Notes: generated by a model not told the origin, from the letters alone. Numbered from the stretch's first letter, positions 36,937-46,716 are shown. The stretch is 64,000 nucleotides of DNA from Zelonia costaricensis (GCA_030849075.1 JASAOO010003470.1:1-64000); one strand, 5' to 3'. A program made the numbers and translations.

Positions 36937-38386
36937 CTGTGGTTATTGGCGCGTGTACGTGTGTGTGTGTTTAGGAGGTGTGGGTGTGTGGGGAGGGGAG
37001 GGGCAACAGGCACACGGCAGCGCTGGGGCTCTGCAGGGGGGCGGCGCGTGCAGCAGTGGCGGCGGTAGCGGCCAGAAACGAAGCAGGAGGAGGGCGAGCC
37101 CCGGCAAGCAAATGTAGGAACGACAAGAAGCACCGGCAATGGCGATGACGGGAGCGGCTCCGTCTGCTGTGAAGCTGAGCTCGCCGTTGAGCGCGTCAGA
37201 CAAGCGGCGCGCAGAAGGAGTCGTGGTGTGCGAGGTGAGGAGAACGGGGGGGACGGAGGGGAGGGAAGTGTAGCGGCAACGTGCACCGTCGCGATCACGA
37301 GCCACGGCGGGGAGGGCCGCGCGCTGCTATAGAGCGGTTGCACGCGAGGGGGGAAGGGGAGTGCGAGGCACGGCAGAACGAAGGGGCGGCACCGCACTCG
37401 CACACAAGAATAACGTTCAACGCGACGCCTCGTTCGTTCTGGCGCTCGTTGCCCTCGATGCAGCGCTTCCTCGGCGCAGCCCTGGCCGAGACAGACAGGG
37501 CGATCCCGGCGCGCGTTTGCCGGCTCGGCTCCCCACAGCACGCTCGCGAAGATGTGGAGCAGTAGCAGCTCGCTCTGCTTCCATGTGCGTGGCATGTATA
37601 CAGGTGCGTGTGTGCATTGCGCCGGGTTTCGCTTTCTATGACGACGGCGGCCCACAGGGCGTCTACGATTCAACCAAGAACGAAAAGGATGAAGGACGTG
37701 GCAACCAGCGCGCACCCCCACGCGTGCACAGACACGCCCTTGCCCACATCAGCCCGCACACTCGGACGACGCTCCTCCACGCAGGTACGACCCAGCGCCA
37801 GGCTGCGTGGAAATGGCGTTCGACACGGGGATGGGATACGAGCGAGACGGGCGGAGAACAACCCGATGGTGGTGTCGGAGGAAGAGCGCCGTGCAGCTCC
37901 GCAGCAGGACGTGGGAAGGGGTGTGGCACATGAGGTCGCCTGAACAGGAGCCCCCTGACGCTCCTCCCGCCGCGCCGCGTTTTACTGACGCGCGCTCGGG
38001 GAAAGGGGCGGAGGGGGGGGGGCGCGAGCGCAGAGCGCGCAAGTTCTATGGAGGAGGGGGAGGGGGGAGGGGGAGGGGGGGGGGCAAAGAGGCACACCTC
38101 CCCACAGGTCCACCCACACACACACACACACGCGAAAGAAGGAAGGGATGACCACACGAGCATGGGCATAGTCCGGAGCCGCCGCCCCAGCCGGCACGAT
38201 GACGGGGGAGGGGGAGGCACGCGGCAGTGCAGCCACGTCTACTCACGGAGCTCCGACCACGAGACGCGAGGGAGGATGGACACGGACACGGGGGGGGGAG
38301 AGGGCTGACCAACGCGCCGTCCAGCTTAGCGCACACGCGAGGGCTCGCCGTGAGAACGACTTGTGGAGAGCTCCTATGCCACACAT

Positions 38387-38388
38387 CA

Positions 38389-38422
<34 letters not shown>
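38387..38422. repeat. (CA)n microsatellite
   Basis: A long perfect CA repeat about 60 bases downstream of the POLA stop codon, hence a GU repeat in the 3' UTR. Confidence 0.9.
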
Positions 38423-38479
38423 ATCGGAAGCCGACCTCTCGCTGGCTGACACGCGCGTCCCACACACATGCACGCCGTC

Positions 38480-41400
38480 TCAGATGGCGGAGAAGAGGGC
38501 GTCGATATTCACGAAGAGGTGGTCGATGCGCTTGTAGATCGTGTCCGCCGCGGCGTTGAGCGGGTCGACCGGGTCCGCCACCTCCTGCACCGCGGGGTCA
38601 GCCGCCTCGGCCAGCGTGTACAGCCGCCGGTCCACACCGAGGCAGCGGCGGGCCTGGTAGTAGTGCGCATCCTTCACCCGCACGGCGCACCCCGGGGCGT
38701 GCGGGATGTCGAAGAGGGCGCGGTAGTAGGTGAACTGCGTCCGCACGGCCCGGACCGCCGCGGCGGTGCCGCCGCACTGGTAGAACTGCCGGATAATGCC
38801 GTAGCACGTCTGCGTGAAGCAGTTGGCGACGTAGTCGACCGGCAGCGACCTGCGGCAGCTGACGCACACGTATAGGTCAAAGCGGTCCTGCTGCCGTGCG
38901 GGGTCGGCCAGCACCTCGGCCACGCGGGTGTGCGGGTTGATCGGGGTTATCAGGCGGCAGTGCGTGCACGCCACCTGCAGCGGCAGCGCCGTCGGGAAGC
39001 ACTCCTCGAGGTTGCGGCTCTGGAAGAGGGAGCTGTGCGAAAAGTCGTTCATCGCGTCTGCCGCCTCCTCCTCCGGCTTGGCGCCGGCGTTGTACGCGAT
39101 GCCCATCGCCTCGCTCAGGTGCGCGTTCGAGAAGCCCTGGATGTGCTCGCACAGCCGCATCACTGGTGGGTAGATCTGGGCCGACAGGTACCACTCGGCG
39201 TCGATGTGCAGCTGGTTGTTCTGGCGCACCTCCTCGACGTGGTAGGCCTTGTCGCTCAGCCGGTCGCCGGTGCAGATGACGTACGGGATGAGGTCGCCGA
39301 CACGCACCAGCTCCTTGCGCTGCTTCATGCGCAGTGCCACCGTGGCGTGCGGGAAGCTGTTACCGCGGTACGCCTCCGGCTCCTTGGTCAGGCTCTTCGA
39401 GATGACGAAGTCGTCGAGGGTGTAGCGGCCGCCACGCACCTGTTCGGCGACGTCGCGCATGTAGTTCATGACGTAGTCCAGGATGTCCTCGCTGCCCTCA
39501 GCGTTCAGCACGCGGCTCAGCACCGAGTCGCTCACCCGCTTCGAGAGCGGGCACCAGTCGCGCCGCACCATGTCCAGCCCCTTCACCTCCTTCTTGTACG
39601 TCTTGCCCTCCTCCTGCCAGTCCGTCACTGTCAGGGCCGCGTACTTCTTCTTCTTGAGCAGCAGAATGGCTCGGAAGACGCCGTCGATGTCGATCTCGAG
39701 GCTCTGGTAGCGCTTGTTGATCTTCGCCTTGAGGTCGAGACCGAGGTCGCGCACGGCGCGGATGTCGTTCTTGATGCCCGTCTGAATCATGACCGAGTCG
39801 GTGTCACCGTAGATGACGCGCAGCGACGGGTTCAGCTGCGGGATGAGGTCGACGGTGCTTTGCAGCGCCAGGCGGCCCTGTCGCGTCACGAGCTCGGCGA
39901 GCGGCTGTGCGTGGAAGCGGGAGAACTCGAAGCCGAGGCAGCCGTACATGCTGTTCGCCGTCAGCTTCAGTGCCTTCTGCCGGATCTCGAGCAGCGCCAG
40001 GCTGTTCGCGTCCCGCTCAGACTTCATCAGCCGCTTCACCTCACGGCGGCTGTCCACGAGGCTCTTGATCACCTTGGGCAGCACGCACTTGTGCAGGCAC
40101 GGCGCGGAGAGGCCCGCCGCGGCGCAGGCGGCACAGACCAGCTTCTCTGGCGGCGGCACATCGACTTCGCGGCCCCCCTCCCGGTCCACCGTGGTGAAGC
40201 AGATGTTGAACTCCTGGATCAGCGACGGGTACAGGGAGTTGAAGTCGAGCAGGAGGATGTAGTCGGAGTAGAGGCCGCACTTGGGGTCGAGCACCATGCC
40301 GCCCTGGTACTTGGCCTTGCGCTTGCCTTCCTCCTCCTCCTCCTCGTCACGGCCGCGCTTGAAGTCCTGCACGTAGCGGTCCGGCGTGATGAACTTGAGG
40401 TCGTGAAAGGTGTGCAGCAGCAGGTACTCGATGCGCTCCGAGCGGGCCCCGAAGAGGGTGCGGCTCCACAGATTGCCGGCAATCGTCGCCAGTCGCTTCG
40501 TCAGCCGAATCACGTCGAGGTGCGAGACGACCGCCGTCGACAGCACGGCGCAATTGCACACCTGCAGCAGCACGTCGTAGATGTCGCACGACGTCGCTAG
40601 CGTTGCCGGCGTCAGCACCGATGTACCGGGCTCGAAGTTGTTGCTGCCCTTGGTGATGCCCTGCAGCTGCATCTGCTCCGCCAGGGACAGCAGCTTGTAG
40701 TTCACCGTCTTGTAGTGCTCGCGCGCCAGGGAGTAGGAGTCGACGACGAGCCGGCCAATGCACGTCTCCTTTGCCTGGTTGACGTTCGTCGCCGCCCCCT
40801 GCAAGCGGGGCAGTCGCTTCAAATCGAGGCGGCCAATGGTCGACCAGCCGGCGACGTTCAGCTCCTGGTAGCGGCGGAGAAGCGTGTCAAGGGTGAAGCC
40901 GAGAAAGTTGTGGCCGAGCATCATGTCCGCGTCGACCTCACCCAGCTGCTGGGCGAGCCACTCCAGCAGCGCCCGCTCGTTCGCGAAGCGCCGCACACCC
41001 GGCAGCCCTTTGGCGTTGCAGTAGCTCTCCAAGTCGATTGGCAGCGTCGTGTCCATGGTGGCCGGCCGGACGCCGGTGAGGATCCTGTCCGGGATGTAGC
41101 GCACCGTGCTCTCGATGTTGACGTCCTTGTAGACGGCGACCGAGGCGACGAGGATCTCGTTGCACGCGCCCCTGCTGTCCAGCTGCGCGTGCAGCTGGAT
41201 GCTGGCGAGCGTGAAGGGTGGAACGGCGAGCTTCGCGTCTTCGACGCGGATGCTCTTGGGCGACTCCACGCTGAACTCGAGCGCGCAGTGCGAAATGTGG
41301 CTTGTGGAGGCGGCCAGGCCGCTGATGCGCAGGTAGCTGGGGCCCTTGAGCTTGCGCTTGATGAGGAAGAGCTCGAGCAGCGACGACGTGGCGCCCATGA

Positions 41401-42526
41401 CGATCTGAATGTGGCGGAACGGCCCCCGCGTGTTGAGCGGGGGGTAGCGTCCTGGGTAGCGCAGCTTCGCCCACAGCGTCTTCTCATGCGGGATGCCAGG
41501 CTCCTCGAAGGCGTAGTAGCGCTCGACAAACTTGATGCGACGCTGCTCGATGCCCTGGTTGCGGCAGATGTCGTTGATCTCCTTGACCACGTCCTGCTGC
41601 GAGGAGCCGTCCTTGGGCAATAGAAACATACTGCGGTACATGTTGCGCACGCGCACGCAGCACGATGGATACGTGGTGCGCCCGTTCCGCTCCACCGCCA
41701 TTTTGCCAAACAGAAAAAGCGAGCCCGGGTCGACGGACAGCGTGTAGGGTTGCTCACGCGCGTCGAACCAGTAGAAGAGGCCTTCCGACATCTCCTCCGA
41801 CTTGCACGACACCGTTGGGGCGGCTGTCGCGGTCGTGGTCGCGGTGTCGGCCTGCGGCGTGAGCTTAGCGGCGAGCTCGATGGCCTGCCTCGGCTTTTCC
41901 TCGCTACGGTAGCCGGTGCCCTCGCTAGGCGCGCTCGGCTTGGGGCGCGTTGGCTTCGCCGTGCGGTCGCCCTCGAACTTGAGCGACTCGTCCTCCAGCG
42001 CGATGACGGTCGCCGTCTTCAACTCCTCCGCTGGCTCACGCTTCGGCTTGGCGCTGCTGGGAGCGGGCGCCGCCTCCGCCTTCGCCAAGCGCGCCAGGAA
42101 CTCGTCTGCCGTCAGCGCCCTCTCCTCGCCGTCGTCATCGTCATCCTCGTCCGAGCCGCTCCGGGCCTGCAAGAAGTGTGACACGTCAATGTCGCCTGTC
42201 ACATCCACCTCCTCCTCCTCCACGTGGTACCGCTTCAGCAGGCGCTCCATGTCCATGTCACTCATCGACTGCGGCAGCGTCTGCTGCTTCGACTTTGGTG
42301 GCGGCTTCGCCGCAGGGGTCGCTTTCTTCAGCTTCTTGCTCGCCCTCTTCGCAGACGGCAGTTGCGGAAGGTCAAGGTCGCCGGAAGCGGGCACGACCTC
42401 GTCGTCGTCCGACTGGAACACCTCCTCTCGGAGCGACCGCCATTGGTCCTCCTGCGTCTCGCCGAAGTTTGGGGCATCCGCCCGGTGCGGATGGCGGCGC
42501 GAGGTTGCCTCGTCCGGCGCCGACAT
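38480..42526 (-). CDS. POLA1: DNA polymerase alpha catalytic subunit
   Basis: The 1348-residue family B polymerase has the motifs in order: region II DFNSLYPSLIQEFNICFTTV near 760-779, region III KLTANSMYGCLGF near 854-866 and region I YGDTDSVMI near 906-914, the last with both catalytic Asp. The continuation EFNICFTTV is specific for alpha. The exonuclease-like domain lacks an obvious intact DIE triad, as expected for alpha. Residues 1-230 are acidic and disordered. Two C-terminal Cys clusters (CTHC near 1187, CVSC near 1221, then C..C near 1236-1251) bind zinc and, in other eukaryotes, the B subunit. It extends primers made by primase at origins and lagging strands in the nucleus. Length fits the Leishmania protein. 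Confidence 0.97.
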   Translation of the reverse strand: MSAPDEATSRRHPHRADAPNFGETQEDQWRSLREEVFQSDDDEVVPASGDLDLPQLPSAKRASKKLKKATPAAKPPPKSKQQTLPQSMSDMDMERLLKRYHVEEEEVDVTGDIDVSHFLQARSGSDEDDDDDGEERALTADEFLARLAKAEAAPAPSSAKPKREPAEELKTATVIALEDESLKFEGDRTAKPTRPKPSAPSEGTGYRSEEKPRQAIELAAKLTPQADTATTTATAAPTVSCKSEEMSEGLFYWFDAREQPYTLSVDPGSLFLFGKMAVERNGRTTYPSCCVRVRNMYRSMFLLPKDGSSQQDVVKEINDICRNQGIEQRRIKFVERYYAFEEPGIPHEKTLWAKLRYPGRYPPLNTRGPFRHIQIVMGATSSLLELFLIKRKLKGPSYLRISGLAASTSHISHCALEFSVESPKSIRVEDAKLAVPPFTLASIQLHAQLDSRGACNEILVASVAVYKDVNIESTVRYIPDRILTGVRPATMDTTLPIDLESYCNAKGLPGVRRFANERALLEWLAQQLGEVDADMMLGHNFLGFTLDTLLRRYQELNVAGWSTIGRLDLKRLPRLQGAATNVNQAKETCIGRLVVDSYSLAREHYKTVNYKLLSLAEQMQLQGITKGSNNFEPGTSVLTPATLATSCDIYDVLLQVCNCAVLSTAVVSHLDVIRLTKRLATIAGNLWSRTLFGARSERIEYLLLHTFHDLKFITPDRYVQDFKRGRDEEEEEEGKRKAKYQGGMVLDPKCGLYSDYILLLDFNSLYPSLIQEFNICFTTVDREGGREVDVPPPEKLVCAACAAAGLSAPCLHKCVLPKVIKSLVDSRREVKRLMKSERDANSLALLEIRQKALKLTANSMYGCLGFEFSRFHAQPLAELVTRQGRLALQSTVDLIPQLNPSLRVIYGDTDSVMIQTGIKNDIRAVRDLGLDLKAKINKRYQSLEIDIDGVFRAILLLKKKKYAALTVTDWQEEGKTYKKEVKGLDMVRRDWCPLSKRVSDSVLSRVLNAEGSEDILDYVMNYMRDVAEQVRGGRYTLDDFVISKSLTKEPEAYRGNSFPHATVALRMKQRKELVRVGDLIPYVICTGDRLSDKAYHVEEVRQNNQLHIDAEWYLSAQIYPPVMRLCEHIQGFSNAHLSEAMGIAYNAGAKPEEEAADAMNDFSHSSLFQSRNLEECFPTALPLQVACTHCRLITPINPHTRVAEVLADPARQQDRFDLYVCVSCRRSLPVDYVANCFTQTCYGIIRQFYQCGGTAAAVRAVRTQFTYYRALFDIPHAPGCAVRVKDAHYYQARRCLGVDRRLYTLAEAADPAVQEVADPVDPLNAAADTIYKRIDHLFVNIDALFSAI

Positions 42527-43402
42527 GACTTCTTCTGTATGCGCGTGTAGGTTGTATGGCTTTATGCGGGGTGTGTCAGATGACTGAGTGATCTATGAGT
42601 GAACAGTGCGCTTCTCGGACAAGCGAACAAAAGAGGTAGACTCGCGCACACAAGGCAAAAAAAAAAACGCAGCGTAAAGGGTCCGCGTTGCTGTCAAGGG
42701 ATAAGACCTCCGCGCTGAGGTGCAGAAAAAACTGAAGGTCGCTTGCTGCAAGCGGCATCGAGGCCACGATGCACAAAGTGAGTTGCGCGAATGCAGCACA
42801 AGGAAGTTGGCAGGATGGAAGAAAGGGTAGGGAAAGACTGGTGTAGAGTGGTCGTGCGCGATGCACCATATCGGCTGGACAGCCAGGGGGACTTCACGAG
42901 CCGACGGCCGCCGACGCGATCAGACGGCGGAACCGAGGCGGTGACACCGTCGTTCACACGATCTCGTGCTGCTTAGCTCTCGAACAGACAAACCTCCTAC
43001 TCTAGCGCGCCAGCTCGACTGGCCACGGGCACCAAATGGGTGCTTTGCGCACCTCCTTCTTTTGTTAAACTTGATAGCCCAAAGATGAAGCCACATCGCT
43101 GCTCTGTCGAGCAGCAAACGGGGGAGAGGACGGCATTTTAGAAGCTTTGCGAAAGGAAGCCGCGCCCTCACAGAGGTCAAGACAAAGATACAACGAGAGG
43201 GGAAAAAACAGATGGGACGGAAGCGACCACAGAGAATCAGCAAGGCGCTGCGAAACTAGGCGGCGGCTGTTCTTAGCAAATGCACCGGTTGAGCACAAGG
43301 GGAAAAAGAAGGGTGTTTTTTTTTTTTGCCTTGAACGCGCGCCTGCGCAGCGCTCTGGTGAGTAGAAGAATCCATCGAACCATCCGTCACAGATTTGCTC
43401 CG
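42527..43402. other. Less GC-rich spacer between POLA and ERO1
   Basis: No gene seen. It is visibly less GC-rich than the spacers to its left. An A11 run lies at 42657-42667 and a T12 run at 43316-43327. A purine tract at about 42810-42837 is a possible POLA pyrimidine tract on the minus strand. Confidence 0.6.
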
Positions 43403-44698
43403 TCACGACTCCTCCTTGCACACAGTGCCGAGGCGCTGTGCGTTGCGCACGGAGAAGGCCAGTTGGCGTGCAAGATTCACCAGTGTGACCATCTCCGACC
43501 GGTCAAGCGTGATGGCGTCATTTTCAGGGTTCATGATGATCTTCATGGCGACAGCGATGCCCTTGGTCTCGAGCTTGCCCCAGATGCGGCACTTCTCGCA
43601 CGTGACGCAGTCCATGAGCCGGGTTACGTTGAGCATGACAGCCTTGAACTGAGGAATCAGCGAGCGGCCCTTCTCTGACTCCAGGAAGGAGCTCTCGTCG
43701 AACGTTGGAGTGCACAGGAGTCGTGCGTCAAAGAGCTCGTTGATGTTCTTGTGGAGCTCGAGGTCTGTCGGGGTTGGCGTGCCGCCGGCGCCGGTGTTGA
43801 AGATGCTGACATCGCTCGTGAAGAACGGCTTCGCCTTGGCCAGGGCCCGCAACGTGAACTGGTACAGTATATACAGATTGCCCACGAAGTCCGGGAACGG
43901 GGCAACGCGCTTGTTGTACATCTCGCAGTTCGGGAAGAAGGAGATGCTCGGATTGTTGTAGATGCCGGTGGAGTGCTGCGGGGAGCGCAGTTCAGGGTCC
44001 TTGTAGTAGCTTGTGCAGACGTGCATGTTAATGGACATGTGCAGCCCGCTGAGAAGCGTCCGCAGGATAGACAGCTCCTGGCAGGTGCCTTCTTCGCCGG
44101 AGGACGACAGGCAGTTTTCGGCGTAGATGGCGCGCCAGACCTGGGTCGCGAGGGGACCGGAGTAGCCGGTGTTGCCCTCCGGGTTGGAGGCGAGGTCGAC
44201 GTACTCGGCCCCGTCATCCGTCTTGAGCCAGTCACCCCAGTCGTCGAGGTTGCCTGGCTTGGCGATCGACTGCTTGACGCTGCCGTCCGGCGTGTTCAAG
44301 TCACTCATGTCCTCGCTGGCGCGCAGCGCCTCAGGAATGGAGTTCTCGTCGCACTTGCACACATCGCACGTGTTCTCGGCACTGGTGCACAGCAGGCTCA
44401 CGGCCCAGTAGGGGCAGGCTTTTGCGCTGTTCACCTTGAAGTAGCGAAAGTACGGCGAGACGGTGATGCGGTTCAGCACGTCAAGAAGCGACGTCGTCCC
44501 TTCGTCGATTTGCGCCGGTGACGAGTGGCAGTAGCCGTAGTCCAGCTTTGTTGTGTCGAGGACAATGCGCGGCTTTGAATCAACGGTGGCGGCAGGCTCA
44601 TCAAGCGGCCGCGAAAAAGTTGGTGCGTCGCAGGTGAAGAGCAGGAAGGCGACCAGGAACGCGCCAAAGGCGAACTTGAGGCTCGTCTCAACGCTCAT
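43403..44698 (-). CDS. ERO1: Endoplasmic reticulum oxidoreductin 1
   Basis: The 431-residue protein starts at the ATG at 44698. An N-terminal signal anchor covers about 8-23 (KFAFGAFLVAFLLF). A Cys-rich shuttle region lies near 108-116 (CDVCKCDENSIP), followed by EYVDLASNPEGNTGYSGP, diagnostic for ERO1. The inner active site CVTCEKCRIWGKLE lies near 363-376, like CVGCFKCRLWGKLQ of human ERO1. ERO1 is the FAD enzyme that reoxidises protein disulfide isomerase with oxygen in the ER lumen. The shuttle cysteines are spaced more tightly (CxxCxC) than in the human enzyme. It is the second gene of the minus-strand unit, and a 40-residue protein with a matching signal anchor is encoded just upstream. 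Confidence 0.95.
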   Translation of the reverse strand: MSVETSLKFAFGAFLVAFLLFTCDAPTFSRPLDEPAATVDSKPRIVLDTTKLDYGYCHSSPAQIDEGTTSLLDVLNRITVSPYFRYFKVNSAKACPYWAVSLLCTSAENTCDVCKCDENSIPEALRASEDMSDLNTPDGSVKQSIAKPGNLDDWGDWLKTDDGAEYVDLASNPEGNTGYSGPLATQVWRAIYAENCLSSSGEEGTCQELSILRTLLSGLHMSINMHVCTSYYKDPELRSPQHSTGIYNNPSISFFPNCEMYNKRVAPFPDFVGNLYILYQFTLRALAKAKPFFTSDVSIFNTGAGGTPTPTDLELHKNINELFDARLLCTPTFDESSFLESEKGRSLIPQFKAVMLNVTRLMDCVTCEKCRIWGKLETKGIAVAMKIIMNPENDAITLDRSEMVTLVNLARQLAFSVRNAQRLGTVCKEES

Positions 44699-45367
44699 TG
44701 TGAAGGCGTTGGTGCGCTTGTGCTTGTTCTCGCGGATGTGCTGACGCGCGCGGAGACCACCTGTGTAAGTGGGGTAAAAGTAATGTGAACTTTGGTTGTC
44801 AAACGAGCAGCAGTCAAAAGCAAGTGAAGGCGGAAGCACAGATCACGAGGCTGCGCCAAGTAGTGCAGCCGCATCGGCTCACACACACTGAAGAGGAGCA
44901 CTCAAAACGCCCAACCATCAAAAGTGCTCACGAGTGAGCTTTCCTTGCATGGTGAGGCCGCAACGCTGCCCTTGGCGGTGCCGCAGGGATGCCGTCAGAA
45001 AGGCGTCCGCGCCAACACGCTGCACATGGCAGGTAGTGGCGCCGAGGGGAAGAAGGCAGGCGCTCTGCAGGTAGCCACCACACGAGGCGCGCCTTGCCTT
45101 CTCCCCGACTCTCAGTTCTCTTTCTGCATTGACCGTCACAAACACAAAAACCCACTTATGTGTCGTTGAAATCCGCTTACACAGGGGACCACTTGTCACT
45201 TCGCCGCCAGGAGCTCGCTGAAGCTGGCCGGAGCACCGGTTGCGCTGAAGTGGCCCCTCCAACTCTGTTCTTCAGCCGTGGAAACACGGCAGCAGTGGTG
45301 GGGAATGTACCCCCAGCCCCTGCAGACTTCTGCTATGGGAGGAGTTAGAGGGCGTAGGCGCTGTCTC
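44699..45367. other. Spacer between ERO1 and the 40-residue gene
   Basis: No further gene seen. No additional ERO1-like coding sequence was found in the minus-strand frames, so the upstream small gene is not simply the head of a decayed full ERO1 copy still visible here. Confidence 0.55.
44761..44786 (-). promoter_or_regulatory. Candidate trans-splice acceptor for ERO1
   Basis: On the minus strand a pyrimidine-rich stretch (about 44786-44767) precedes AG at 44762-44761, some 62 bases upstream of the ERO1 ATG. It supports the internal ATG at 44698 over the open frame further upstream. Confidence 0.4.
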
Positions 45368-45490
45368 TTACATGAACTTGCCGGCGGCCTTGCCGGCCTT
45401 GATCGACATCTTCGGTGGCTCGTACGTAGCCACAAAGAACGCCACCAGGAAGGCGGCGAAGAGGCACTTGAGGGCGATCTCAATATCCAT
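45368..45490 (-). CDS. 40-residue single-span membrane protein resembling the ERO1 signal anchor
   Basis: The frame runs from ATG at 45490 to TAA at 45370-45368 and encodes 40 residues. It opens MDIEIALKCLFAAFLVAFFV and ends with a basic Lys/Gly tail (AGKAAGKFM). Residues about 9-22 form one membrane helix. Aligned without gaps, 13 of the first 26 residues are identical to ERO1, including FLVAF. The first 78 bases share 50 identities with ERO1, so this could be a duplicated signal anchor. A good trans-splice acceptor lies 20 bases upstream, and this is the first gene of the minus-strand unit. Function unknown; probably an ER or other endomembrane microprotein. A chance ORF is possible but the acceptor and the similarity argue against it. 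Confidence 0.6.
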   Translation of the reverse strand: MDIEIALKCLFAAFLVAFFVATYEPPKMSIKAGKAAGKFM

Positions 45491-45509
45491 CTTGACGAGT
45501 GATGTGGAG

Positions 45510-45566
45510 CTTGGGCAGCAAGGCCAGAGAGGCGCAAAGGAAGGGAAGGGAGAGTGGTAAGAAGGC
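45510..45566 (-). promoter_or_regulatory. Candidate trans-splice acceptor for the 40-residue gene
   Basis: On the minus strand a long pyrimidine-rich tract (about 45566-45525) is followed by AG at 45511-45510, giving a 5' leader of about 20 bases before the ATG at 45490. Confidence 0.5.
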
Positions 45567-46317
45567 GATAGATGTTGCGGGTGTGCGTGTGCGAGCGGGA
45601 GAGGCTGTGAGAAGAGATTACCGTTTTTTTGTGTTTTTCAAGAGGAGGCGAAAGAGGGAGAGGCAGTGGGAAGGAGGAGTGAAAGGGCCGCGCATGCGCA
45701 TATGAGCGGGGTGCTCGTTGCAGGGCAGCGAAGCCGCACGCACTTGCAGCGTGGACAACAGCGAGGCAGGTGGGGAAAGAAGCAGTGGACCTGAAAACAC
45801 ACGAGGCCGACCCGTTGTTCCCGGGGCATCACCGCAAGGGGCGTAGCGAAAGCGTCACCTGTTCACCATCTTGATTGCCTGTTGGACTTACTAGCGCCGG
45901 ACTGCTAGGAAGGTGGCCACCCGCTTCCACGTTTCTCCTCCCTCTGCTCCTCCCCCCCTCACGGCGCCCCTTCTCGTCTCTTCAGCGCAAGCCTCTCTTT
46001 ATTCCCCTCCCCCCCCCTCCCTTCAGCCACAGCGTGCCCCCCCCTCCACCACTTTCCGCTCTGACGTGACGTCACCGGCGTTTGACCCTGTCACCCAGCC
46101 GCCACACCACATCGTCAGCATCTTCAAAAGCAACGCCGGAGTAATTTGTCCGCTGCGCGCACTCGAAAAACTGGGCAACTCGCAAACAAAAGCGACCTTT
46201 GTTGGCTTCGATGAGCCAGTGAAAGAAGCTGGGGATGCAGCTGCTCCCAGGTGAATCGTGCTGCTGGACGCGCCATCCTTCCTTGCTCTCGGCAACTTTT
46301 CGGGTACCCCCCTATCC

Positions 46318-46349
46318 ACGCTTTCCTTTTTCCGCATTCTTTTCTCAAG
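46318..46349 (+). promoter_or_regulatory. Candidate trans-splice acceptor for the 111-residue gene
   Basis: A pyrimidine tract (about 46318-46345) runs into AG at 46348-46349, about 31 bases before the ATG at 46381. A second candidate is the C-rich tract at 46003-46024 with AG at 46025-46026. Confidence 0.45.
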
Positions 46350-46380
46350 TCTCGCGGCGGTGCCCACAAGCCGCCAGCTG

Positions 46381-46716
46381 ATGACTTTCAAGAACTACTT
46401 CACGGCAGCGGCGCGCAGGGCCCCGGCTCGGCTCAGAGGCCGCTCCGACGGCCGCCTCACTGGTACACAGTTTAACCAGCGAGTCCGCAAGTCGTTCCAC
46501 GAGCGCACCATGCTAGACGAGCTGAACAACGGCTTTGCGCGGCACAAGCACAATGCCTTCGACTCAAGCAGGGTGCACAACGAGCTCCGCGCGGCGCGAA
46601 TCGGCTCCAACTACGCGCAGCTACCCTCACGGAAGGTGTTGCAGCAAATAAAAGCAGACAAGCGGGAGCAGCGACGGCTTTCCTCACCTAGTCGGCGGTC
46701 CCCACCGTTTGGCTGA
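46381..46716 (+). CDS. Small basic protein of unknown function
   Basis: The 111-residue protein begins at the ATG at 46381; the frame upstream contains no ATG. It is strongly basic and predicted helical (for example RGRSDGRLTGTQFNQRVRKS and VLQQIKADKREQRR). The N-terminus FKNYFTAAARRAPARLRGR could act as a mitochondrial presequence. I do not recognise a family; a mitochondrial ribosomal or RNA-binding role is a guess from charge alone. It is the first gene of the plus-strand unit. Confidence 0.65.
   Translation: MTFKNYFTAAARRAPARLRGRSDGRLTGTQFNQRVRKSFHERTMLDELNNGFARHKHNAFDSSRVHNELRAARIGSNYAQLPSRKVLQQIKADKREQRRLSSPSRRSPPFG

Larger units (their letters stand above)
36897..38479. other. Spacer between CFAP57 and DNA polymerase alpha genes
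   Basis: No gene seen in 1.6 kb. Apart from the CFAP57 acceptor it is probably POLA 3' UTR. A dense G-rich block at 38046-38087 and CA repeats at about 38116-38134 and 38387-38422 stand out. Confidence 0.6.
45491..46380. promoter_or_regulatory. Divergent strand-switch region, likely transcription start region
   Basis: All genes to the left are on the minus strand and all to the right on the plus strand. Plus-strand sequence is purine-rich at about 45525-45690 and pyrimidine-rich from about 45920 to 46045, so the composition flips near 45.8-45.9 kb. In trypanosomatids, divergent strand-switch regions are where RNA polymerase II starts both units, marked by H3 acetylation and variant histones rather than by a sequence motif; no TATA-like element was seen. 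Confidence 0.8.

Noticed and set aside
36897..37721. Upstream extension of CFAP57
   Set aside because: Homology to WDR65 begins at the ATG at 36896, and a trans-splice acceptor at 36914-36915 would remove the extension.
44840..45367. A decayed second copy of ERO1 upstream of ERO1
   Set aside because: Beyond the 40-residue anchor-like frame, no ERO1 motif (EYVDL, GYSGP or CVTCEKC) appears in any minus-strand frame.
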